Part shown: positions 56,568 through 64,000 of the stretch, in pieces | Layout: every line of letters begins with the position of its first letter | Position numbering within the stretch: position 1 is the first letter of the stretch | Assembly: GCA_963749825.1 (NCBI GenBank) | Contig: CAVVOI010000020.1 | Span: 1 to 64,000, forward strand | Reading direction: 5' to 3' | DNA length: 64,000 nucleotides | Source of the DNA: UBA11865 sp963749825 | Lineage (GTDB): Bacteria > Chloroflexota > Anaerolineae > Promineifilales > Promineifilaceae | Position numbers and translations under genes: made by a program | The notes under the pieces: model-generated | Told to the model about the DNA's origin: nothing | The model's database searches: none | What the model saw: the letters and a program-made list of their open reading frames with translations, nothing else

Positions 56568-57548
56568 ATGTCAGATCAATTCAAATTAACATCTCATCTA
56601 TTGGAACGAGGCAAAGCGCCGGTTCTTTTGTCTTTTATTTTCATGCTAGTCGTGGGTTTCATGACGATTACCCCCGCTTTCGCGCAAGCACCATCCACTA
56701 TCGATCTTTTGGAGGTCGAGTTTTGGCCCGATTTTGACCAGCCGTCGATGTTGGTGCTGATGACAGGGACTTTGGCGGAGGATGTCACGCTGCCGGTCAC
56801 ACTTGTGCTACCGGTACCGGCCGATGCAACGATCAATGCAGTTGCTCGGGTCGACGAAAATGGGGGCATGTTTTCCGATATCGACTATGACCAATCTTCG
56901 TCTGGTTTGGTAACATTCACGGTGACGGATCCCACCTTTAGAATCGAATATTACGCCCCTTACACGGCCGACGGTAACCAGAGGGATTATACTTTTGATT
57001 GGTTGTCCGAAATCCCCGTTTCCGAGTTATTGGCGACGGTCCAACAGCCGGCTATGGCTGATGAGATCAGCCTGGATCCGGCGGCAGGCGAATCCTCGAA
57101 CCGCCAGGACAGTTTGGTTTACCATAGTCTTCCCCCGCAGGCAGTGCCTGCAGGACAAAGTTTCCGGCTGGAAATGAGTTATGAACTCAACAATCCTCAG
57201 CTTACGGTCGAGACCCTGGCAAATCAACAGCCCATTATCCCACCGGCCGCCGGCAATCTGGAAAATCCTGAGGCGAATTCAGACGGTACGTTAAATTGGC
57301 CAATAATCATTATCGCGGCCGGCCTTAGTCTGGCTTTGGTTGCTGGCGCATGGTTACTATTGTCCAACCGGCGGTCGAAAAGACGGGTTCTCAAACCCCA
57401 ACCCGTAAGACGCCCCCAGACCCCACCCCCGACGTCAAAGGCGACGAAAGGGGCCAGCAGTTCGAACTTCTGCCATGAATGTGGGCGGTCTCTTGACCCA
57501 AGCGACAAGTTCTGCAGATCGTGCGGCACGGTCGTCAAAGGAGCCTGA
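56568..57548 (+). CDS. Membrane-anchored extracytoplasmic protein with cytoplasmic zinc ribbon
   Basis: 326 residues from ATG 56568 (a TTG at 56562 is two codons upstream). It has an N-terminal signal peptide (VLLSFIFMLVVGFMTITPAFAQA), a beta-rich extracytoplasmic domain of ~210 residues, one membrane helix (WPIIIIAAGLSLALVAGAWLLL), a basic Pro-rich linker, and a zinc ribbon at the extreme C-terminus (CHECGRSLDPSDKFCRSCG). If the topology is right, the ribbon faces the cytoplasm. A good terminator follows. It is convergent with the cytochrome operon; no function can be assigned. Confidence 0.78.
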   Translation: MSDQFKLTSHLLERGKAPVLLSFIFMLVVGFMTITPAFAQAPSTIDLLEVEFWPDFDQPSMLVLMTGTLAEDVTLPVTLVLPVPADATINAVARVDENGGMFSDIDYDQSSSGLVTFTVTDPTFRIEYYAPYTADGNQRDYTFDWLSEIPVSELLATVQQPAMADEISLDPAAGESSNRQDSLVYHSLPPQAVPAGQSFRLEMSYELNNPQLTVETLANQQPIIPPAAGNLENPEANSDGTLNWPIIIIAAGLSLALVAGAWLLLSNRRSKRRVLKPQPVRRPQTPPPTSKATKGASSSNFCHECGRSLDPSDKFCRSCGTVVKGA

Positions 57549-57669
57549 GCTACCGCTACTGGGATAGTACCCGGGTCATGGTCCTATTGGCCTATTGAGA
57601 TTTATAGCCAATATGGGCTATGATGTAACGGGTTGAAATCCTCCTTTAGCGTCTACATGTGCATCGAAA

Positions 57670-57703
57670 AGAGGCCCGGCATTTATGTCCGGGCTTCTTT
57701 TCA
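57670..57703 (+). terminator. Intrinsic terminator after the zinc-ribbon gene
   Basis: A 10-bp stem (agaggcccgg / ccgggcttct, one G-T pair) with a 9-base loop, followed by TTTC, ~125 bases after the stop at 57548. Confidence 0.7.
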
Positions 57704-57754
57704 TGAAAGGTAAAATCATTCCCTGTTCTCTCTGAACAGAAACCGAAAACCAAG

Positions 57755-57790
57755 AAAAAAGGGCCGCCTTTTGTAAAAAAAGCGGCCCTC
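57755..57790 (-). terminator. Intrinsic terminator of the cytochrome operon
   Basis: On the minus strand a gggccgc / gcggccc stem with an A/T-rich loop is followed by TTTTTTCTTGG, ~33 bases after the cytochrome c stop at 57823. Confidence 0.85.
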
Positions 57791-57822
57791 ATTCTTTACG
57801 GATAGACTTATAGATCTAAGTT

Positions 57823-58665
57823 CTATTCATTTGACAAAGTCATATAATAGGCGACCAGGTCGGCCATATCCTGCAGGCTCAAAACGGTGCCGAAGTCCGC
57901 TCGCATGACGCTGGGTTCGAAGCATGGTCCATTCGGGCACTCGGGTACGATGAACTTGTTCGGGTCCAAGATCGAATCGTAGATATACTGCTCGGCCGAG
58001 ACGCCTGGTTCCCTTTCGGCTGCAACATTGGCGATGTTACCCAAGTGTGGGCCGACGGTAGCGGAGTCAGGATTGGCCGGATCACCGTGACAACCCGCAC
58101 AACCATTAGTCTGGTAGAGGCCCGGACCACTGGCCGCATCACCCTGAGGCAATTCTTCCCATGATTCCGGCCATTGCACTTGCTCTACGAGCGTGCCATC
58201 ACCGCATAATTCGGGGTCTTCAGCCCAATTCAGCACATAAGCGGTCAATTGCTCGATTTGATAATCGCCCATGGGCCCGCCGAAATTCTGGGACCAGGTT
58301 GGCATCAATGTGCCCGGCCGGCCGGCCGCGATCGTCTGGGATATAAAATTAGCCTTGCTGCTATTCCAGTTTACTTGTTGCATTCTTGCAGAAGGTTCAC
58401 CACAAAGTAAGGGGGCATGGTTCAAAGGCAATCCGACACAACCCTTTGCTGCGCCCGAAAAATCGACACAATCTTGCGCTTTGCCTTCAAGGCCGTGACA
58501 CTCAACGCAATTGTCCTGAAATAACCTGGCCCCCTTTTCGACCCGCCGCCCGGCGAAGGCGTCGGTGTTTGCTTGCAAGCGGGCCGGTTCAAATAGCGCG
58601 GCAACGCCCAATATAATCATCACGAGCATAAATGCGATGGTTCCGATGACGACTTTAACTTGCAT
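57823..58665 (-). CDS. Dihaem cytochrome c subunit of a quinol:acceptor oxidoreductase
   Basis: 280 residues. An N-terminal membrane anchor (residues ~5-25) is followed by two class-I c domains with haem sites C53-V-E-C-H57 and C189-A-G-C-H193. Likely axial Met residues are in LMPTW and PSVMRADFG. The extra Cys in the first domain (near 65, 76, 88) are unusual for a short haem domain. It is the last gene of the Rieske-cyt b-cyt c operon, starting 2 bases after the cytochrome b stop, and should carry electrons from the Rieske centre to a periplasmic acceptor. Confidence 0.92.
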   Translation of the reverse strand: MQVKVVIGTIAFMLVMIILGVAALFEPARLQANTDAFAGRRVEKGARLFQDNCVECHGLEGKAQDCVDFSGAAKGCVGLPLNHAPLLCGEPSARMQQVNWNSSKANFISQTIAAGRPGTLMPTWSQNFGGPMGDYQIEQLTAYVLNWAEDPELCGDGTLVEQVQWPESWEELPQGDAASGPGLYQTNGCAGCHGDPANPDSATVGPHLGNIANVAAEREPGVSAEQYIYDSILDPNKFIVPECPNGPCFEPSVMRADFGTVLSLQDMADLVAYYMTLSNE

Positions 58666-58667
58666 CT

Positions 58668-60317
58668 TTAGTCTTCCTCGTACCCTGAGTCAACATGCCG
58701 GAAGGCTACTGTTTCAGTACTAACCGGACCGGTTTCCGGGTTGACCGATTCGATTTGCAATGTTACCTGTTTCATATTGTACTGCGCCGGCTCGATGATG
58801 AGGACAGCCTCGGGGTCCGGCATGGCATCGTTAGTGAAGTTATTGGAATAGCGAACGACTGATCCATCACTGTCTAGCTTGCAATCATCTTTCCAACTAT
58901 CGCTGTTGAGGTTGCAGCTATGGCGATTCATTGCCGCCTCGAACTCATGCAAGGCTTCGGTTAGTTCAGGATTGCCTTCGATCTTTTCACCAGGTGAGAA
59001 AACTCCAATTTCCAAAGCTTCATATGGAACTGCCAGGATGGGACTGTGTCCTTCTTGAGGGAGTAATTCCTGGAAAACTTCTTGATCAGGGGAACTTTCC
59101 ACCGCGTATTCAGGCGAGCCCATCCAATTGGAAACTAACATGAAGGCGATGAAGAGCATGGCCACGCTGAGGCCAATCCGTCGATCGGCGTACCGGCGAC
59201 TTTTGCCAACCTCGATATAAGGCATCACAAAGAAAGCAGTCGCCAAGGCAGGGATGAAGATAAAGGCGATAAATTCTTTTGGCGCCAATTTCAGCCAACC
59301 CTGGGACCAGGCTAGATACCAAGGCGCTACGACGTGTAAAGGCGTACTGAGCGGATTAGCCTGACTTTCCAAGGGCGCGCTATAAAACCAAAGGGCGCCG
59401 AGCACCAACAATAATGTGGCCAAGGCGGTCCACATCAGTTCACTGGTGATCAAATCAGGAGTGAAATAGGTTCGTTCTGTCTTGGGCACGCGCTTAGCGG
59501 TATCTTCGCCGACTTTCTCCCGGCCGGGCGGTAACGAATGGCCCTGGAGCACCACCTTGTAATAGTGAACAAATATAAAAATGCCGGTCAAAAGGGGCAA
59601 GACCAGAACATGTAGCAAATACCAACGTAATAAGCCTCCAGGGCCGAAGGTCGGCGCGCCGCGCACTAAAAGGTTGATATTCTTACCCACGATCTCGGCT
59701 GGTGGGGCCGCTTCAGCCGCGCTGACGGCGACGGTTACAGCCCAATAAGCTAGCTGGTCCCAAGGCAACAAATAGCCACTAAAGCTAAGGATCAGGGTAA
59801 AGACTAGAAGTAACATGCCGGTCAGCCAGGTAAATTGGCGAGGCACCTTATAACTACCGGTTATGAATGTGCGCAGCATATGCAAGGCAACCACCAAGAC
59901 CATGATCTCCGCGCCCAAGCGATGCAAATCGCGCATGAGATTTCCCAAAGGCACGTTGGTGATGATGTTCCAAATATCGGAGTATGCGGTGCCAGGCCTG
60001 GGGGTATAAAAGATCATCAGAAAAATGCCGGTGATCGTTTCCCAAACAAACATGAAAGTCGACAGCCATCCCAAGCGGAAAGTGGGATAGATGCGCGTGA
60101 CCTCTGTATGGTAGAAGCTTGGGCGGATATGAAACCAAAAACCGTCGGCATGCGGTCTCAGGCGAGGGTTAGGACGCCTGGGTTCATCGCCCCGCAGCGC
60201 CGCACGTAAGTCGCCGGTGTTCATGCCGGCGGTTACGCGCTCGACTATCTGGTCGGCTTTTGCGATTGTGGCCTGCTTCAGCCCCATCTCCCTGACTTCA
60301 TCATAGAAGGTGGCCAT
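58668..60317 (-). CDS. Cytochrome b subunit (b6-like core with C-terminal extension)
   Basis: 549 residues. The four-helix core has paired haem ligands H132/H146 (DLHRLGAE, VALHMLRT), and a second pair in YLLHVLVL and FIFVHYYK spaced 15 apart, as in cytochrome b6 and not the 14 of mitochondrial-type cytochrome b. SGYLLPWDQLAYW corresponds to the quinol-site region. Three further helices (residues ~320-425) match subunit IV. A ~120-residue soluble C-terminal domain with two Cys (SCNLNSDSWKDDCK) is additional. It oxidises (mena)quinol and transfers electrons to the Rieske protein. Confidence 0.93.
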   Translation of the reverse strand: MATFYDEVREMGLKQATIAKADQIVERVTAGMNTGDLRAALRGDEPRRPNPRLRPHADGFWFHIRPSFYHTEVTRIYPTFRLGWLSTFMFVWETITGIFLMIFYTPRPGTAYSDIWNIITNVPLGNLMRDLHRLGAEIMVLVVALHMLRTFITGSYKVPRQFTWLTGMLLLVFTLILSFSGYLLPWDQLAYWAVTVAVSAAEAAPPAEIVGKNINLLVRGAPTFGPGGLLRWYLLHVLVLPLLTGIFIFVHYYKVVLQGHSLPPGREKVGEDTAKRVPKTERTYFTPDLITSELMWTALATLLLVLGALWFYSAPLESQANPLSTPLHVVAPWYLAWSQGWLKLAPKEFIAFIFIPALATAFFVMPYIEVGKSRRYADRRIGLSVAMLFIAFMLVSNWMGSPEYAVESSPDQEVFQELLPQEGHSPILAVPYEALEIGVFSPGEKIEGNPELTEALHEFEAAMNRHSCNLNSDSWKDDCKLDSDGSVVRYSNNFTNDAMPDPEAVLIIEPAQYNMKQVTLQIESVNPETGPVSTETVAFRHVDSGYEED

Positions 60318-60442
60318 AAGCTGTGTTCTCCTCCGCGCTACATTAAGTTGTCACGGTATAAAATTAAAGAAAAGAAACCATGACACATTGAGGTGCAACG
60401 GTTTCCACTGTTTTTTTTCTCTAACGATGAGCCGGTGCATAT

Positions 60443-61081
60443 TTATGGGCAATTTTTTGGGAAACCGCTCAACAATGCCTGGCTACTACCGCTCTTCTTG
60501 TCACCTGTATCTATCTCCAAAAACGCGGTCCCGGCCGGTAATTGCAGCGTGCTGTAAGATCCATCGTCGCCTACTGTGGATTCCGCCAGGACGGAATCGT
60601 TTTCATCCAGGGCCAATAATTTGAATCGATCTAAATTACGCGGCGCCGGAGATTCGATTCGCCGGCCATCAAGCCGGTACTTCGAACCATGACAGGGGCA
60701 TTCAAAGCGGTCGTTTGCATCTACCCAAGCGTAGATACAGCCCAAATGAGTACAAACCTTATAAATGGCAGCAGCGCCTTCTATGGTGCCATCACCCGGG
60801 GCCGACCACATGCGTTCGCAGCCAATAGTAATTGTATTGTTTACGTTTACTAGCCAGAATCGGCCGTCCGGAAAATCGAATGGCGGTTCATTTACATCAG
60901 GCAGCGAATCAACCGGCAAGGTGAACTTGCCGCCGAATTCTCCTTCGCGAAATCTGGGCAACATGAACCAGATTAACAGGCCGGTAAATTGAACCGCAAA
61001 AAGGGCGATCGACGCTCCCCAAATGTAGTAGAGGAACTCGCGTCGAGTAAGGCCATCGGCACTCACCGTCGCTTGGGCCAT
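60443..61081 (-). CDS. Rieske 2Fe-2S protein
   Basis: 212 residues. The N-terminus has a twin-Arg motif (LTRREFLYYIWG) before the single membrane helix, consistent with Tat export. Cluster ligands lie in CTHLGC and CPCHGSKY, with the disulphide Cys in both boxes present. It is the first gene of the operon, 125 bases upstream of cytochrome b, and takes electrons one at a time from quinol to the dihaem cytochrome c. A second glycine-rich segment near residues 60-70 is the usual hinge. Confidence 0.95.
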   Translation of the reverse strand: MAQATVSADGLTRREFLYYIWGASIALFAVQFTGLLIWFMLPRFREGEFGGKFTLPVDSLPDVNEPPFDFPDGRFWLVNVNNTITIGCERMWSAPGDGTIEGAAAIYKVCTHLGCIYAWVDANDRFECPCHGSKYRLDGRRIESPAPRNLDRFKLLALDENDSVLAESTVGDDGSYSTLQLPAGTAFLEIDTGDKKSGSSQALLSGFPKNCP

Positions 61082-61200
61082 AAGCTATTTCTCCTGGTTA
61101 AAATGAAGGAAACGACTGCGCTACAGGGTTGCATGTTATGTGTATTTTGTCACAAGCGCGAAAATTATAACAGACGGCACTCGGGGCGCAAAACTGACAG

Positions 61201-61274
<74 letters not shown>

Positions 61275-61447
61275 AGGATATCTGGTATTTGATTATAACC
61301 TTTCAGTGAAAATGTGCCAGCAAAAAGTGATTCCTACTTTCATCTGGTGAATGTTCAAGAATAGGGGTCAATTATCCGCTTTTTTGAGCAGGCAGGGAAT
61401 CAACTTGACCGAGGCATGTTTACCCTTGTCAAGGTTCTGGCCTGGAC

Positions 61448-62917
61448 TTAACTATCATCTCCTGGCAGCCCTCGAAGCGCCACGGCCAAACGGGAAACGC
61501 CTTCCTTGATTTCCTCCTTGCTCAAGCCGCTAAAACCCAACAATATCGATGCTCGCGCCGGCCGCTCCACATGATAAGGAGAGCCAGGGTAAACGCCCAC
61601 GCCGGCTTGGGCTGCCACCTGTATCACCGTACCTTCGTCGTAGCCTGGCGCCAGGTATAACATCACATGAAGGCCCGCTTCGACCTCCGAAAAGTCAACG
61701 ATGTCCGGCAGTTTTTCTTTCAGGAGCTGAACCAAAACAGTTCGCCGTTCCCCATAAACGTTTCGTAAGCGGCGTAGATGACGCTCAAAATGACCTTCTG
61801 TGATGAAATCGGCAACGGCCGCCTGGGTCAAAGTTGGGGCCCCGCGATCGACAAGCTGCATGGCCTGACAAAACGGTGCCAACAAAGAAGGTGGCAGGAC
61901 AACGTAACCCAGGCGTAAGGCCGGAAACAAGACTTTCGAAAAAGTCCCCAAGTAGACGACACGATGATCCTGGTCCAATCCCTGTAAAGCTGCCAGGGGA
62001 TGCTGGCTATATCGCAGTTCGCCATCATAATCGTCTTCCAGGATCAAGGCGCCTGCCCGGCGCGCCCACTGAATCAAAGCCAACCTTCTGGCCAACGGCA
62101 TTGTTCCTCCTCTAGGAAATTGGTTGGAAGGCGTAACGAAGGCAAAACGTGCCTGGCAACCGGCCGGAATTTTTTCGACCGGAAAACCATGTTCGTCAAC
62201 CGGCAAGGCGTGCAACTTCGCCCCAAAGGTCTGGAATAGCTGGAAGGCATCGGCATATCCTGGTGTTTCCACCAGGACTTCGTCCTGATTATTGAGCAGC
62301 AGACGAGACAAAATATCTAACGCTTGTTGCATGCCGTTCACAATGACGACTTGATCGGCCGTACAACTAACGCCCCGCATCCGGCCGAGATAGTCGGCGA
62401 CTGCCACACGTAAGGGATCAAATCCGGCTACCGAGCCATAGCGGGAGAGCATGGTATCGTCGGTGCTCAGGTAACGAGCCAGGAGCCGGCGCCAGGTGTC
62501 GTAGGGAAAAATATGGGGAAAAGAACGTCCAAATCCGAAGTCGATCGCCGGCCGGGGGCTGACTATCTTGCCCTTCTCAGCGCTGAATGTACCCACGACC
62601 CGCCGTCCCCAATATGAGAATGAGGGCTTAAAGATCTGTGATTGGGTAGCAGCTACCTGCTCGATTGGTGGTAAATCAGGTGCTACGAAGGTCCCGGCCC
62701 CAGTCTGGCTGATCACATAGCCTTCGGCCCGCAATTGATCATAAGCGGAAGTCACCGTCACCCGAGCCAGGTTATTTTTTTTGGCCAATTTTCGACTAGG
62801 GGGCAGGCGCGTCCCGGCGGACAATTTCCCCGCAATGATCATGTCTCGAAGTTGGCTGTAGATTTGCCGGTATCTCGGTAACGAGCTGCCTTCGTCTAGC
62901 TTCAGGTCGAGATCCAT
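61448..62917 (-). CDS. MocR/PdxR-family regulator (GntR HTH plus aminotransferase domain)
   Basis: 489 residues. The N-terminal GntR winged helix includes LPRYRQIYSQLRDMI, GTRLPPSRKLAKKNNLARVTV and GYVISQTGAGTFV. From ~residue 110 a fold-type-I aminotransferase-like domain follows, with the PLP Lys in YLGTFSKVLFPALRLGYVV and the phosphate/pyridine region in ILEDDYDGELRY. Such proteins use PLP as effector and often control vitamin B6 or aminotransferase-linked genes. No pdx gene is nearby in the window; the upstream side is occupied by an insertion sequence, which may have separated it from a target. Confidence 0.93.
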   Translation of the reverse strand: MDLDLKLDEGSSLPRYRQIYSQLRDMIIAGKLSAGTRLPPSRKLAKKNNLARVTVTSAYDQLRAEGYVISQTGAGTFVAPDLPPIEQVAATQSQIFKPSFSYWGRRVVGTFSAEKGKIVSPRPAIDFGFGRSFPHIFPYDTWRRLLARYLSTDDTMLSRYGSVAGFDPLRVAVADYLGRMRGVSCTADQVVIVNGMQQALDILSRLLLNNQDEVLVETPGYADAFQLFQTFGAKLHALPVDEHGFPVEKIPAGCQARFAFVTPSNQFPRGGTMPLARRLALIQWARRAGALILEDDYDGELRYSQHPLAALQGLDQDHRVVYLGTFSKVLFPALRLGYVVLPPSLLAPFCQAMQLVDRGAPTLTQAAVADFITEGHFERHLRRLRNVYGERRTVLVQLLKEKLPDIVDFSEVEAGLHVMLYLAPGYDEGTVIQVAAQAGVGVYPGSPYHVERPARASILLGFSGLSKEEIKEGVSRLAVALRGLPGDDS

Positions 62918-63052
62918 GGTTCGCCAATATTCCTCTATTCATGTTAACCGGGCAAACATGCCTGGGTGCACTTACAAGTTGTCATTCTCGCCCCCACCTG
63001 CCTGAGGATAAACTTCGGCGGGAATCCAAACATGTGGATGCCCACGCAGGTT

Positions 63053-63995
63053 GCTCTGTTGAAAACATAACAGGTTAACAGGATAATTCGCTCTATGGCG
63101 AAGAAAAAACGAAGAGAAAGTAATTTTGTGATATTTGCAAGATTGGCACACGAGTTGGCGAAAAAAGAATTTGCTCCCTACTCGCACCCCAAAAGTCCAA
63201 AGAAGTACACCCAACCGCAGTTGGTGGCCTGTATCTTGCTTATGCATCGGATGCGGCTGAGTTATCGGGATATGGAAGAATGGCTGCTGGCTAGTGATGC
63301 CGTTGTTAGCGAATTGGGGCTGAAGGAAGCGCCCAACTATTCGACTTTGGCTCGGGCAGTGGCACGTCTCCTGACGCTGGCACACATTGATCGTCTTAAC
63401 ACACAACTTTTGCGTGACTTGGAGATTGAAGAAGAGGCGGTTGCTATTGATGCGACCGGTTACTAGATGACGCAAGCGAGTGGCTACTATGTCAACCGGC
63501 GTGGCTGGAAAATCTCTCTTTACTGGAAAGGATTTTATGGAGTGGGGCTGAAGTCGCTTTTTATTCTTGGACGATCGCAATCTTTGGGGCCTGGTCACGA
63601 TGGGTCCAAGGTGGAGACGATGCGCCGCAATGTGCGTCCGTTTATGCGTCGTCGTAATTGGTTGTTGCTGGCTGATGGTGACTTTGATGTTCGTACCGTT
63701 CGTCCCGATGACCTCATTCCGCCGCGACGTACCGGTCGCAAGCATAGCATTACTGCCCCCGAACGTCGAGCACGAGCGGATTTGGTTTCTGCTGCCCGTT
63801 TGGATGGCCTGTTTGGTCAGCGTTGGAAAGTTGAAACGGTGATTTCCGTTATCAAACGAAAGTTTGGAAACGCTATTCGAGCACGGAAATACAGTTTGCA
63901 ACGCCGTGAGCCGGCTATCAAAATGCTGGTTTACAATATTAATTGGTGATTTGTTTGCGTTCCTGTCGTCCTTGTTCTGATCTTTTCAACAGAGC
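63053..63995 (+). mobile_element. IS5-like insertion sequence with terminal inverted repeats
   Basis: gctctgttgaaaa at 63053-63065 is repeated inverted at 63983-63995, with further imperfect matching inward. The ~943-bp unit holds one DDE transposase frame. Target duplications cannot be judged because the right flank is cut by the window end. Confidence 0.85.
63095..63949 (+). pseudogene. DDE transposase with in-frame amber codon
   Basis: The two halves lie in the same frame, separated only by TAG at 63464-63466. Part 1 (123 residues) ends AVAIDATGY, containing the first catalytic Asp. Part 2 (160 residues) begins MTQASGYYVNRRGWK and holds the second Asp (LLADGDFD) and the Glu (KVETVISVIKRKFGN). 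Together they form a ~284-residue IS5/IS4-superfamily (DDE_Tnp_1) enzyme. A Gln or similar codon at the TAG position would restore it (one base from CAG). As read, it is inactive unless the stop is read through. Confidence 0.85.
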
Positions 63996-64000
63996 AGCGC

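Noticed and set aside
62972..63901. Long minus-strand frame (309 codons) opposite the IS5-like transposase
   Set aside because: It lies opposite the transposase and is rich in Q, H, R and N, typical of an antisense shadow.

Overview
This 64 kb window looks like bacterial chromosome, most likely from a Chloroflexota lineage (Anaerolineae/Ardenticatenia-like). I infer this from gene content, not from a marker gene: BTAD and NB-ARC/TPR giant regulators, a VanW protein, a V4R-domain protein, GT39/flippase envelope genes, a MocR regulator, and a Rieske/cytochrome b/dihaem c operon with b6-like haem spacing. There is no rRNA. Two tRNA-Val genes are present, CAC at 4.4 kb and TAC at 61.2 kb. Many otherwise well-conserved genes carry single-base indels, often in short homopolymers. 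These may be sequence errors, genuine decay, or both.

Region 1 (0-4.8 kb) is an accessory patch. It holds a protein with a death-like effector-associated domain, an SDR oxidoreductase, the C-terminal remnant of a probable TIR protein, two small membrane proteins, a broken tyrosine integrase, and a tRNA-Val(CAC) with an extra hairpin in its variable region. That hairpin segment recurs in diverged form 2.6 kb upstream, as expected for attachment sites of a small decayed integrative element. A GC-rich dispersed repeat occurs at 1, 2321 and 10019.

Region 2 (4.8-22.8 kb) holds two very large ATPase/TPR regulators (BTAD type and XRE-NB-ARC type) around small SnoaL, ABM-like and PPOX enzymes and a secreted protein. 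These are followed by a frameshifted VanW protein, a minus-strand group of ECF sigma factor, anti-sigma-like protein and ABC-2 exporter, then the conserved yebC-ruvC-ruvA operon and a LysE exporter.

Region 3 (22.9-38.4 kb) is a sugar-utilisation island, probably for sucrose or fructan. A LacI regulator with an operator over its own promoter sits upstream of a second matching operator. Downstream are a tandemly duplicated substrate-binding protein gene, two permeases, a GH32 fructosidase, a PfkB kinase, a second divergent GH32-like protein and a sorbitol-dehydrogenase-like enzyme cut at its 3' end by a transposase fragment. After these come a sucrose-phosphate-synthase-like GT4, a GalT-like nucleotidyltransferase and a convergent GH1 glycosidase. 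Frameshifts are concentrated here. Import, hydrolysis and phosphorylation of fructosides fit together; the role of the GT4/GalT pair is open.

Region 4 (38.5-64 kb) contains a V4R protein followed by a response regulator with a degenerate GGDEF domain, an envelope-glycan operon (GT2, a 1412-residue YfhO-flippase fusion, GT39), and greA. It continues with a degenerate CPBP protein, crotonase, ASCH protein, 2-hydroxyacid dehydrogenase, PGRP amidase with a golvesin-like domain, a geranylgeranyl-reductase-type flavoprotein, small zinc-ribbon proteins, the Rieske/cyt b/cyt c operon, tRNA-Val(TAC), a MocR regulator, and an IS5-like insertion sequence whose transposase carries an in-frame amber codon.
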